From assembly GCA_023248665.1 (NCBI GenBank), contig JAHFEC010000037.1, positions 1 to 9,915 of the forward strand: a stretch of DNA of 9,915 nucleotides, written 5' to 3'. Shown one piece after another: positions 1 to 5,325 of this stretch (the stretch's first letter is position 1; each line of letters opens with the position of its first letter). The position numbers and the translations under genes are program-made. The DNA is from Microcaldota archaeon (GTDB lineage: Archaea > Micrarchaeota > Micrarchaeia > Anstonellales > Anstonellaceae). The notes beneath the pieces are model-generated. The model was not told the origin of the DNA and made no database searches. It saw only the letters and a list, made by a program, of their open reading frames with translations.

Positions 1-395
1 ATGGTGTTGTAGAGCGGATAGGAAGGAGAAGGCAGGAGGAAATGGTCGCCGGGGTCGAGAAGGGATTGGAATGCGAAGGAGAGGCCCTCGCTCAGCCCGC
101 TCGTGACGAAGATGCGCTCGGCCGGAAGGCCTTCCTTTTTGGCCAGCACGTCGCGCAGCAGTGGATCGCCTTCGGATGGTGCGTAGCCGGTCAGGCGCGG
201 ATCGTTCAGGGCCGCGCGCACCGCGTCCGTGACCCACGGCGGCGGGGCGAAATCGAAGCGGTTAGGGTCGCCGATGTTGAACCAGTGCATCGGCACGCCG
301 CGCGCTTCCACCTTGCGGGCGGCCAGCACGATGTCGCGGATCGCATAGGCGACGTGGTCCATGCGCGAAGCCAGCGGGAGCGGAGTGGAAGGCAT
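1..395 (-). CDS. Class I/II PLP-dependent aminotransferase, N-terminal part (runs off left edge)
   Basis: Translating the minus strand from the ATG at 395 gives 131 residues open to the window edge. They match the N-terminal part of fold-type I aminotransferases of the aspartate/alanine group: NIGDPNRFDF at residues 40-49, GYAPSEG at 70-76, VTSGLSEG at 97-104 (the region that helps hold the PLP phosphate) and PSPSYPLY at 122-129. The PLP-binding lysine and substrate arginine would lie beyond the edge, so substrate cannot be assigned; transamination between an amino acid and 2-oxoglutarate is the family role. The ATG at 395 is preferred because a TATA box is centred about 28 nt upstream, implying a leaderless mRNA. 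The other strand is also open here, but that reading has no recognisable motif. The family is confident; the exact enzyme is not. Confidence 0.9.
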   Translation of the reverse strand, partial: MPSTPLPLASRMDHVAYAIRDIVLAARKVEARGVPMHWFNIGDPNRFDFAPPPWVTDAVRAALNDPRLTGYAPSEGDPLLRDVLAKKEGLPAERIFVTSGLSEGLSFAFQSLLDPGDHFLLPSPSYPLYNT

Positions 396-417
396 GGAAG
401 GATGATGCGCGCGGGAA

Positions 418-427
418 TTTATAAAAA
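418..427 (-). promoter_or_regulatory. TATA box of the aminotransferase gene
   Basis: The minus strand reads TTTTTATAAA here, centred about 28 nt before the ATG at 395. That is the expected TATA-to-start-site distance in archaea, so transcription would begin at or next to the start codon. Confidence 0.7.
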
Positions 428-480
428 GATAGATGGACACGACGGCAAAACACGAAGGCGGAGATTACGGAACGGTTATC

Positions 481-513
481 AAAAAATGCGGGGGCGGAAG
501 TAAAAAATGCGGG
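481..513 (-). repeat. Two 12-bp direct repeats with oligo-T tracts
   Basis: The 12-mer aaaaaatgcggg (+ strand) occurs at 481-492 and again at 502-513, 21 bp apart start to start. On the minus strand each copy ends in six T residues, so the pair could act as backup terminators downstream of the pilin-like operon. The 223-bp gap at 396-618 otherwise holds only the aminotransferase promoter and further T tracts; I see no gene in it. Confidence 0.5.
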
Positions 514-598
514 CCGGAATCTGCGGACGGCCAAGCGGACCGCGAATGGGGGCGCTTCGCCCTGCAGCGGACGGTGCGGGGCATGGGCCAGACGGGCG

Positions 599-618
599 AA
601 AAAATATTGCGGCAAAAA
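599..618 (-). terminator. Oligo-T terminator of the pilin-like operon
   Basis: Immediately after the TGA at 619-621 the minus strand has T5 (614-618) and then T6 (599-604). Archaeal RNA polymerase terminates at such T tracts without needing a strong hairpin. Confidence 0.55.
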
Positions 619-999
619 TCATTCTTGGGACACGACGTGCAAAAATTGCAGGCGCCCGTCTTTGTAGACGCCGATCGAGGCCTCGCGCCGGAGGCGCCCG
701 GACAGAGCGGGCGAGGAGTCGATGTCCGAATAAGCGGCGGAAGGAGAATCGCCCTGCGCGCGATCGGAATACTGGCACGAAAGTTCCGAATAGGCAGACG
801 CGTCGAAATAGTCCCCGCAGGAGAGGAGGTTCGGGTCGGCATGGGACGCTGACATGGCCAGCAGTCCGTCGTTGAGGGACTGGTATTTGTAGAAATCGAG
901 CAGTTGGTTCTGCTCGGGCGGCACGGATGCGATGAGCGCGAACGCGAGCACCAGCAGGAGGGAGGAGAGCAATAGTTCAAGCCACATCATAGCGATCAC
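619..999 (-). CDS. Small single-helix pilin-like protein, fourth gene of the operon
   Basis: This encodes about 126 residues. A hydrophobic helix lies at the very N-terminus (MMWLELLLSSLLLVLAFALI), with a glutamate five residues after an alanine, as in type IV-like prepilins where Glu5 follows the processing site. A polar, probably extracellular domain with two cysteines follows. The GTG at 999 overlaps the TGA of the preceding gene (GTGA), which supports translational coupling; an in-frame GTG at 1011 and an ATG at 990 are alternatives. The pre-helix leader lacks the usual basic residues, so processing by a prepilin peptidase is uncertain. I do not recognise the family beyond its pseudopilin-like layout. 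A minor pilin or pseudopilin role is inferred from its three similarly built neighbours. Confidence 0.7.
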   Translation of the reverse strand: MIAMMWLELLLSSLLLVLAFALIASVPPEQNQLLDFYKYQSLNDGLLAMSASHADPNLLSCGDYFDASAYSELSCQYSDRAQGDSPSAAYSDIDSSPALSGRLRREASIGVYKDGRLQFLHVVSQE

Positions 1000-1457
1000 G
1001 CCGCAAGGCACACGTAGACGCGCACCGGCAGGTTGTTTTCGCTCATGAGGCGCGGAACGCAGATTTTGTCCGGAGAGTCGAGGGGCGGGATGCCGGAGGG
1101 GCCGTAGTAGATGAATTTCTCAACTGTTTTGGGCCGGAAATCGAGAGCGGAGGCCGTGGCGGGATATTGCAGGAATTGCGCCGCGTCGAATTGGCCGAGG
1201 CGGACGAGAGGGACACCGGCCGGATCGCCCGGGCGGGCGGACGCGCCGTGCGCGTAGAGGAAATCGGCTTCGGCCAGAGCGCGGGCGAGGCGCGCTTGGG
1301 AAACGGCCCGCTCGCTTGCGGACACGGTGATGAAATGGGTGTAGTTGAGCACCGGCATCATCACCATGATCAGGAAGAGGAACACAAGCATGGCCTCGAC
1401 GCTGGCCCACATGCCGCAAAACGGGCGCCGGATTGGAGAGGCGTTAAATCGGCACAT
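996..1457 (-). CDS. Pilin-like membrane protein, third gene of the operon
   Basis: This 153-residue protein has a short leader with basic residues (Arg3, Arg10, Arg11), then WASVEAMLVFLFLIMVMM at about residues 17-34. The helix lines up with that of the preceding gene product (ATSEALIAFLFL against ASVEAMLVFLFL), glutamate on glutamate, suggesting they are paralogous pseudopilins. The remaining ~115 residues are soluble and presumably extracellular, ending in two cysteines (Cys77-style pairs are not evident; one is near the C-terminus in VYVCLAA). The ATG at 1457 lies inside the end of the upstream gene (14-bp overlap), and the TGA overlaps the next gene's GTG. Tight overlaps on both sides indicate one polycistronic mRNA. 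No enzymatic motif is visible. The residue before the aligned cleavage point is Met rather than Gly or Ala, so processing is unproven. Confidence 0.75.
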   Translation of the reverse strand: MCRFNASPIRRPFCGMWASVEAMLVFLFLIMVMMPVLNYTHFITVSASERAVSQARLARALAEADFLYAHGASARPGDPAGVPLVRLGQFDAAQFLQYPATASALDFRPKTVEKFIYYGPSGIPPLDSPDKICVPRLMSENNLPVRVYVCLAA

Positions 1458-1821
1458 CCAAAGACACCTGATAAGTTTGAGTCTGGCCCGAATCTTGGGA
1501 ATTGAAATCCGAGCAGGCGTCCGGGCCGGTCTGCGCGCAGGGAGCGAGATTTGGCGGAAGCTGTGAACTATCGCGGGTCCGCGAAGCGTAGAAGTCGCGC
1601 TTGAAATGCTCGAGGGTGGCCGACTGGGTTTGGGATGCCTTCGCCAGTTGGGTCTGGACGGCGCCGGTGAACCGGTTGGTCGCCGCAGAGAGGACGATGA
1701 TGACGCTCAATAGGAAAAGGAAGGCGATGAGCGCCTCGCTCGTGGCCTGTGCGTGCAGGACGGGATATTCCGGTTTCGCCGTCGTGCCCGGTGGACGCGG
1801 GATGGAAGGGGTTGGTTTCAT
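1444..1821 (-). CDS. Type IV prepilin-like protein, second gene of the operon
   Basis: This encodes 125 residues. After a proline-rich N-terminus comes AQATSEALIAFLFLLSVIIV at residues 24-43. This is the clearest prepilin signature in the window: cleavage after Ala24 would leave Gln at +1 and Glu at +5, as in archaeal class III signal peptides cut by PibD/FlaK-type peptidases. The exported part (about 80 residues) contains two cysteines and is rich in Gln, Ser and Thr. The ATG at 1821 overlaps the upstream TGA as ATGA, which fixes the start; the open frame continues further upstream but overlaps the preceding gene and has no motif there. The likely role is a pilin or pseudopilin subunit. I cannot assign a named family. 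Confidence 0.8.
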   Translation of the reverse strand: MKPTPSIPRPPGTTAKPEYPVLHAQATSEALIAFLFLLSVIIVLSAATNRFTGAVQTQLAKASQTQSATLEHFKRDFYASRTRDSSQLPPNLAPCAQTGPDACSDFNSQDSGQTQTYQVSLDVPI

Positions 1822-2408
1822 CTTAAGACCTCGTATTCGAGCGAGCTGTTGATCGACACATTCGTTGAGCGCTGGAAGATTTCCGCGCGGATGGGCGGGT
1901 GGATGCGCACGGACATTCCGTCGGCACCCAACTCGATTTGGCCGGGGCATTCGAGCGGCAAGAATGCAGCCTGGGGGGCGCCGTGCACCGACGCCGCATA
2001 TGACGGCGGCGAATCGCCGCAGTAGACGGCGGCATCCATGCCGGTTTCTTGCGACCAGTCCGTGACGAGCGCGGCCCATTGTGCGGAGATTGCCGCTTGG
2101 ATGCACTTTTGCTGGATGGGATAGGCCAGGTCGGAGAACGCTTCGCGGGCGCTTTCGCACACCACGGCCGCATCGGCCGGCACCGAGGGCGAATCCGGCG
2201 TGCTCTTCTTGACGGCATCCACGACCTCCTGCGCAGAGGAGATCATCGCGCGCTTGAAGGCCACGTGCTCGACATAAGCGCGCTCGACCGAATACGCGCC
2301 GGCCAGATTGGAGGGGTTGGGGTTCTGCACCAGCATAGGCAGGAGAAGGAGATAGGCCCATTGGAGCATGAGCAGGAACGTGATATAGCCTTTCTTGGAT
2401 GAGACCAC
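1818..2408 (-). CDS. Membrane-anchored protein with class III-like leader, first gene of the pilin-like operon
   Basis: With a GTG start at 2408 the product has 196 residues. It opens with MVSSKKG followed by a hydrophobic helix at about residues 8-27. KKG just before the helix resembles a prepilin peptidase site, but the glutamate found in its neighbours is absent. The soluble domain has four cysteines (CESAR, KCIQ, YCGD, ECPG), likely paired outside the cell, and two C-terminal sequons (NVS, NSS). The GTG is chosen because a TATA box sits about 26 nt upstream, giving a leaderless mRNA; the open frame continues upstream through the VirB2-like gene but is arginine/proline-rich shadow sequence there. 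It leads a four-gene overlapping operon. A role in a pilus-like complex is inferred from context; no named family is recognised. Confidence 0.75.
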   Translation of the reverse strand: MVSSKKGYITFLLMLQWAYLLLLPMLVQNPNPSNLAGAYSVERAYVEHVAFKRAMISSAQEVVDAVKKSTPDSPSVPADAAVVCESAREAFSDLAYPIQQKCIQAAISAQWAALVTDWSQETGMDAAVYCGDSPPSYAASVHGAPQAAFLPLECPGQIELGADGMSVRIHPPIRAEIFQRSTNVSINSSLEYEVLR

Positions 2409-2429
2409 GAGGATACCGGGGACGGGAAG

Positions 2430-2438
2430 AATAAAAAT
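2430..2438 (-). promoter_or_regulatory. TATA box of the four-gene pilin-like operon
   Basis: The minus strand reads ATTTTTATT, centred about 26 nt upstream of the GTG at 2408. It lies between the VirB2-like gene and the operon, so the four genes can be transcribed apart from the VirB2-like gene, and it supports the GTG start. Confidence 0.6.
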
Positions 2439-2457
2439 CGCACAGGTAGGGTTGGAC

Positions 2458-2484
2458 GGCGCACGCGGAGATGGGGGGTGCGCC
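2458..2484 (-). other. Intergenic stem-loop after the VirB2-like gene
   Basis: GGCGCAC at 2458-2464 pairs perfectly with GTGCGCC at 2478-2484, leaving a 13-nt loop, 20 bp downstream of the VirB2-like stop codon. T5 follows further on, inside the next promoter. The stem could protect the 3' end of the mRNA or attenuate read-through; neither can be told from sequence alone. Confidence 0.5.
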
Positions 2485-2503
2485 CGCACGGGCCGGCAGG
2501 TGT

Positions 2504-2869
2504 TCAGGGTTTGGTGCAGACCACGGCGTTGGGGATGCCGGAGATGACGCCCAGCACGGTCGGGGCGATGATGGAGATGAGGATCCCGACGACTGCGCCG
2601 GTGACGCACGAGGTCGCCCATGCGCTGGCCTTGGCGCGCATCTCGGCCGAGCCCATCTGGCCGCCGGCGTAGATCACGCCGGCCGACATCATGAGCAGGA
2701 GCGCGAGCGGCGGGATGAGGCTCTGGATGTCTGCACAGAGCTGGCGCAGCGAGTCCTCCAACTGCTGGGTCGCGTCTTGGGCCAGCACGATGGACGCGAA
2801 TGCCAGTAGCGCGAGCAGCGCCAGGCTTAGGCGTATTTTTCTGTTCGCCGTCATTTTTACGTTCACCAT
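2504..2869 (-). CDS. VirB2/TrbC-like (T4SS pilin type) membrane protein
   Basis: This 121-residue protein has the layout of conjugative or T4SS pilins. It has a Sec-type signal peptide (basic MTANRKIR, hydrophobic core, probable cleavage at VLA|Q near residue 30), a first helix at about 51-68, a short loop with GGQMGSAEMRAKAS, and a second helix at about 87-109. Small residues in both helices and the lysine/arginine loop are typical of VirB2/TrbC and related T4SS_pilin families, which pack into pilus filaments. Three cysteines remain (45, 88, 118). The ATG at 2869 is chosen because GAGGT lies 5 nt upstream and a TATA box is about 28 nt upstream; ATG at 2881 would add four residues. No VirB4, VirD4 or VirB6 gene is in the window, so pilus assembly is inference. 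Confidence 0.72.
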   Translation of the reverse strand: MVNVKMTANRKIRLSLALLALLAFASIVLAQDATQQLEDSLRQLCADIQSLIPPLALLLMMSAGVIYAGGQMGSAEMRAKASAWATSCVTGAVVGILISIIAPTVLGVISGIPNAVVCTKP

Positions 2870-2892
2870 CACATACCTCATTTTCCTTTAGG

Positions 2893-2910
2893 AATATAAA
2901 TCCATATATC
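2893..2910 (-). promoter_or_regulatory. TATA region of the VirB2-like gene
   Basis: Two overlapping AT-rich candidates lie here on the minus strand: ATTTATATT (centre about 2897, fitting the ATG at 2869) and GATATATG (centre about 2906, fitting the ATG at 2881). They stand out against the GC-rich flank and follow the lysS stop codon, so the pilin gene is not simply co-transcribed with lysS. Confidence 0.6.
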
Positions 2911-2969
2911 CGGTGCCGGCGCGCCACGAATGGGGGCGGGGCAGAAAACGGGCCTGGGCGCGCGGGTGA

Positions 2970-4604
2970 TCAGGGTTTTTCGGGGGCGCATAGCAGCGCA
3001 TCTTTGACGCGGGCCACCCCGATGACTTCGACCAGACGGCCCATCTTCGGCCCGCGGGGCTTGTTGATGAGCGTCTGGTAAAGCTTGGAGAAAAGCTCGC
3101 CGGGCTTGGCCGAATGGGCGCGCGCGACGCTAAAGACCGAGTTGTGGATGTCGAGCGCAGACATCCCCGGTTCGAGGGCGCGGGCCCACTCGCGCACGAG
3201 CGGGTCGTCCGTCGGGGCAGGGCTGAAGCGGAAACGGTAGTCTTCGGGCATGAGATTCTGGGCATCCCAAGCCTGCACGAAAGGCGCGAGGTATGAAATG
3301 TCCTCGGCGTGCCCCAGCTTCTGGGCGACGAGGTCCCAGTTGCCGTAGAGTCCGTAATAGATGAGCAGGTCGCTAAAGGAGATGGCCCAGAGCGGGCGCG
3401 AGGCGGCCAGCGTGTAGGCCAGCGCGCGCTTGCGCTCGGCACGGCTGACCTCGGCCACCGGCGATTCGGTCGGATGGGCCAGCACCGGGGGCAGGGTGGC
3501 CGAGAGCGTCTGTCCGGATGCGTCCACCAGTCCGACGCGCCGGGCGAGCCGGCCGGCCTCTTCATATTCGCTCATGAGGCGCAGGAGGTTCTCGGCCGTC
3601 GGGTTGATGTCGCGGTTCTCGGCCAGGTCCGGGCGTAGGAGCGCATAGGCCAGCACGGGGGCGGGCTGAAGCTTGAGCAAATCGGAGAGGCCCATGCCGA
3701 TGCCCTTGGATTTGGAGTATTTCTTGCCTTGGAAAAGGACGAAACCGAACTGGTAGCCGATGGGCGGTTCTTGATTGAAAATCTCGCAAAAGACGGCTTG
3801 GCAGGTGTCCCATGAGCCCCCGCGGGTGTGGTGGTCCATGCCCGCGCCCTCGATGGAAGTGCCGAAATGTTTCATCCACGCCGGCCAGTGCAGGCGCCAA
3901 GTGAGCTTGTACTGGTGGTCGGTGATTTTGTTGGACCCGGAATGGCCGCAGCCTGATGCGTATTTGACGTCCTTGTCACAGGCGTAGTCGTAGGAATCGG
4001 CATCGGCGCGAGTGACGCGGGTGGTGGCGATGCGCCCGCAGTTGGCGCAGATGGGCATGAGCGGATGCCAGTCGGCCGGCAGGCTCTCGCGCAATGAGGT
4101 GCGGGCCACCAGAGCGCGCAGCGGCTCGGTTTTGGAGATGAAGAGGTGGGCGATACTGTCCATGGCGCCCGATGCGTAGAGATCCTGGGCGCGCACGATT
4201 TCGGGCCGCACGCCGAACTGCTTGGCAATCCCCAAGGATTCGTTGAGGAAAAAATCGCCGAAGGAAGGGTGGGCGCCGGTCGGATCGGGCACGTGGCAGA
4301 GCGGCTTGCCCAGGTGGGGGGTGAGGATGGCGTCGTATTTTTGCATGGACATCGGCACGGCATCGAAAGCGTCGAGGATGTCCGCAACGAAGATGTAACG
4401 CACCGTCTTGCCCATGCGCTGGAGGTAATGGCTGATGGCTTGAGGATAGAGCATTTCGCAGAGCGTGCCCATGTGGGCGGGCCCGGAGGTGGTCATGCCG
4501 CCCGTGATGACATAGGGGCCGCCGGATCGGTCGAGGGCGCTCTGCCCCAATTGTTCGACCCAGTGCTTGTGCTCTGTGGAGACGGATGGTGTTGGCTCGG
4601 ACAT
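2970..4604 (-). CDS. lysS: Lysyl-tRNA synthetase, class I
   Basis: This 544-residue enzyme charges tRNA-Lys with lysine using ATP in the cytoplasm. It is the class I form (also called LysK) found mainly in archaea. The Rossmann-fold signature appears as PAHMG at residues 42-46 (HIGH-type) and YSKSK at 296-300 (KMSKS-type). A zinc-binding segment holds C186-x2-C189 followed by Cys209, Cys219 and His221. The C-terminal ~200 residues are helical, as expected for the anticodon-binding domain, and the total length is normal for the family. The ATG at 4604 is supported by a TATA box about 27 nt upstream, implying a leaderless transcript. It stands alone between its own promoter and the VirB2-like gene's promoter. 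A tRNA-Lys(CUU) gene lies about 2.6 kb away on the same strand. Confidence 0.97.
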   Translation of the reverse strand: MSEPTPSVSTEHKHWVEQLGQSALDRSGGPYVITGGMTTSGPAHMGTLCEMLYPQAISHYLQRMGKTVRYIFVADILDAFDAVPMSMQKYDAILTPHLGKPLCHVPDPTGAHPSFGDFFLNESLGIAKQFGVRPEIVRAQDLYASGAMDSIAHLFISKTEPLRALVARTSLRESLPADWHPLMPICANCGRIATTRVTRADADSYDYACDKDVKYASGCGHSGSNKITDHQYKLTWRLHWPAWMKHFGTSIEGAGMDHHTRGGSWDTCQAVFCEIFNQEPPIGYQFGFVLFQGKKYSKSKGIGMGLSDLLKLQPAPVLAYALLRPDLAENRDINPTAENLLRLMSEYEEAGRLARRVGLVDASGQTLSATLPPVLAHPTESPVAEVSRAERKRALAYTLAASRPLWAISFSDLLIYYGLYGNWDLVAQKLGHAEDISYLAPFVQAWDAQNLMPEDYRFRFSPAPTDDPLVREWARALEPGMSALDIHNSVFSVARAHSAKPGELFSKLYQTLINKPRGPKMGRLVEVIGVARVKDALLCAPEKP

Positions 4605-4626
4605 GGAAGATTATGGGAGATGAAAG

Positions 4627-4634
4627 TATAAAAA
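4627..4634 (-). promoter_or_regulatory. TATA box of lysS
   Basis: The minus strand reads TTTTTATA, centred about 27 nt upstream of the lysS ATG at 4604. It implies transcription starting at the start codon. Confidence 0.7.
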
Positions 4635-4652
4635 GAGGGAAGAAGGCAGAAT

Positions 4653-4762
4653 AAAAAAACGGACAGGCGAGCGCGTGGGGCGGGCTCGGGCCCGCCTCGC
4701 ATGCTTTGCAACAGGAATGTGGAGGGAGGGGAGAGAGGTGGCTGTGTGATGTAGTGGATGCA
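4653..4762 (-). ncRNA. Candidate small RNA with GC-rich hairpin and T7 end
   Basis: A TATA-like element at 4785-4793 predicts a start near 4762 on the minus strand. About 110 nt later is a run of seven T residues (4653-4659), a typical archaeal terminator. Between them is a perfect 7-bp stem with a 4-nt loop (4679-4685 with 4690-4696) and a pyrimidine-rich segment. No good ORF, C/D boxes or tRNA/SRP/RNase P pattern was seen. It could instead be a long lysS leader or a terminator region for the gene upstream. Existence of the transcript is inference. Confidence 0.35.
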
Positions 4763-4784
4763 CAAGGACGCTCGGCTGGGAAGG

Positions 4785-4793
4785 ATTATAAGT
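4785..4793 (-). promoter_or_regulatory. TATA-like element upstream of the candidate small RNA
   Basis: The minus strand reads ACTTATAAT in a GC-rich setting, about 185 nt upstream of lysS, with no protein gene starting at the matching distance. It is either the promoter of a small RNA or an alternative distal lysS promoter. Confidence 0.4.
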
Positions 4794-4855
4794 GCGCGCC
4801 GGGGACCCCAGACTTCCACTAATCGTCGACGCGCGAAAATTTTGGCTGAATTTGG

Positions 4856-5092
4856 TCAGTAAAGCTTTTCCAAGCGATCGATTTTTCCCTTAAATAAGGT
4901 CAAATCGTCCTTGTATTTTGAAAAGAAGGTATCTAATGCCATTTCTTTTGTTTCATCAACGCATAAGACCGATTTAGTGTTCCAAAATGATTCTGGAAGT
5001 TGCATTTGTCTTAATTCGTAGTAAAATCTTCTCTTTACTGTATTATATCTATTATAATTATCAGAATGTAAATCGAAGCAATATAATATCAT
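4856..5092 (-). CDS. Small Cas2/VapD/SinR-like ferredoxin-fold protein
   Basis: This encodes 78 residues in AT-rich DNA. The predicted order is strand (ILYCFDLHS, 2-10), helix (about 14-30), strand (WNTKSVLCV, 37-45), helix (about 50-61), strand (LTLFKGKI, 64-71). This is the ferredoxin-like plan of Cas2, VapD and SinR-like small nucleases; Asp7 at the end of strand 1 is where the metal-binding Asp of Cas2 sits. The resemblance is by pattern only. The ATG at 5092 is strongly placed: a TATA box is centred 28 nt upstream and a perfect 18-bp palindrome fills the gap. There is no cas1, no CRISPR array and no recognised antitoxin next to it. Codon use (Lys AAA, Asn AAT, Leu TTA/TTG) differs sharply from the GC-rich neighbours, suggesting acquisition. 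An RNase, toxin or defence role is inference. Confidence 0.6.
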   Translation of the reverse strand: MILYCFDLHSDNYNRYNTVKRRFYYELRQMQLPESFWNTKSVLCVDETKEMALDTFFSKYKDDLTLFKGKIDRLEKLY

Positions 5093-5093
5093 A

Positions 5094-5111
5094 ATGTACC
5101 TATAGGTACAT
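5094..5111 (-). promoter_or_regulatory. Perfect 18-bp palindrome, candidate operator
   Basis: ATGTACCTATAGGTACAT equals its own reverse complement. It begins one base upstream of the start codon at 5092 and ends just short of the TATA box at 5116-5124. A dimeric repressor bound there would block RNA polymerase recruitment, so it looks like an operator for the small gene. It also contains AGGT, which could serve as a weak ribosome binding site. Confidence 0.6.
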
Positions 5112-5115
5112 ATTA

Positions 5116-5124
5116 CTTATAATA
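5116..5124 (-). promoter_or_regulatory. TATA box of the Cas2-like gene
   Basis: The minus strand reads TATTATAAG, centred 28 nt before the ATG at 5092. The stop codon of the doubtful upstream ORF overlaps it. Confidence 0.6.
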
Positions 5125-5311
5125 CTAACGTTTCTTTGTTTATTGTTTTTTGTTTAGCGGTTTTCCCTCGTCGTTCTTGACGTCTGAGAATTTGAGCTGG
5201 ATCAGAATAAGCCACAAAGTTCAGGTTTTTGTCTATTAGCGGAAGTGTGGGGTCTGCCTGCCAAACACCAAAAGAAGCGTGAATAAGAAAAAGGATGAAA
5301 AAGTAAAACAA
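5117..5311 (-). CDS. Doubtful 64-codon ORF in the AT-rich islet
   Basis: A TTG-initiated frame of 64 codons would give a hydrophobic N-terminus (FYFFILFLIHASF) like a signal peptide, then a basic tail. I do not recognise it. Against it: the hydrophobic start is encoded by the T tracts that also look like the PRC-barrel gene's terminator, there is no ATG or GTG start, no ribosome binding site and no TATA box at the right distance. For it: the frame is free of stops in AT-rich DNA. It may be a gene remnant brought in with the islet. Confidence 0.25.
   Translation of the reverse strand: MFYFFILFLIHASFGVWQADPTLPLIDKNLNFVAYSDPAQILRRQERRGKTAKQKTINKETLVL
5287..5308 (-). terminator. Oligo-T terminator of the PRC-barrel gene
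   Basis: Three T tracts (T4, T5, T5) occur within about 22 nt on the minus strand, starting about 18 nt after the TAA at 5326-5328. This is a strong archaeal termination pattern. Confidence 0.55.
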
Positions 5312-5325
5312 CAGCCATCTGGTCT

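Noticed and set aside
42..503. + strand frame of 153 codons at the left edge
   Set aside because: It is antisense to the aminotransferase, whose family motifs are clear on the minus strand.
1822..2361. Upstream extension of the second pilin-like gene's frame
   Set aside because: It overlaps the first gene almost fully and has no motif; the ATG at 1821 forms a clean ATGA junction.
2409..2927. Upstream extension of the first pilin-like gene's frame
   Set aside because: The extension crosses the VirB2-like gene in another frame, is Arg/Pro/His-rich, and a TATA box supports the GTG at 2408.
4493..4819. Minus-strand frame of 108 codons upstream of lysS
   Set aside because: It overlaps the lysS start and crosses its promoter and T7 tract; no motif or start signal.
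4840..5325. CRISPR array near the Cas2-like gene
   Set aside because: I looked for regularly spaced direct repeats in and around the islet and found none; only one palindrome is present.
4840..5325. Insertion sequence with terminal inverted repeats
   Set aside because: No transposase motif, no paired terminal inverted repeats and no target duplication were seen at the islet edges.
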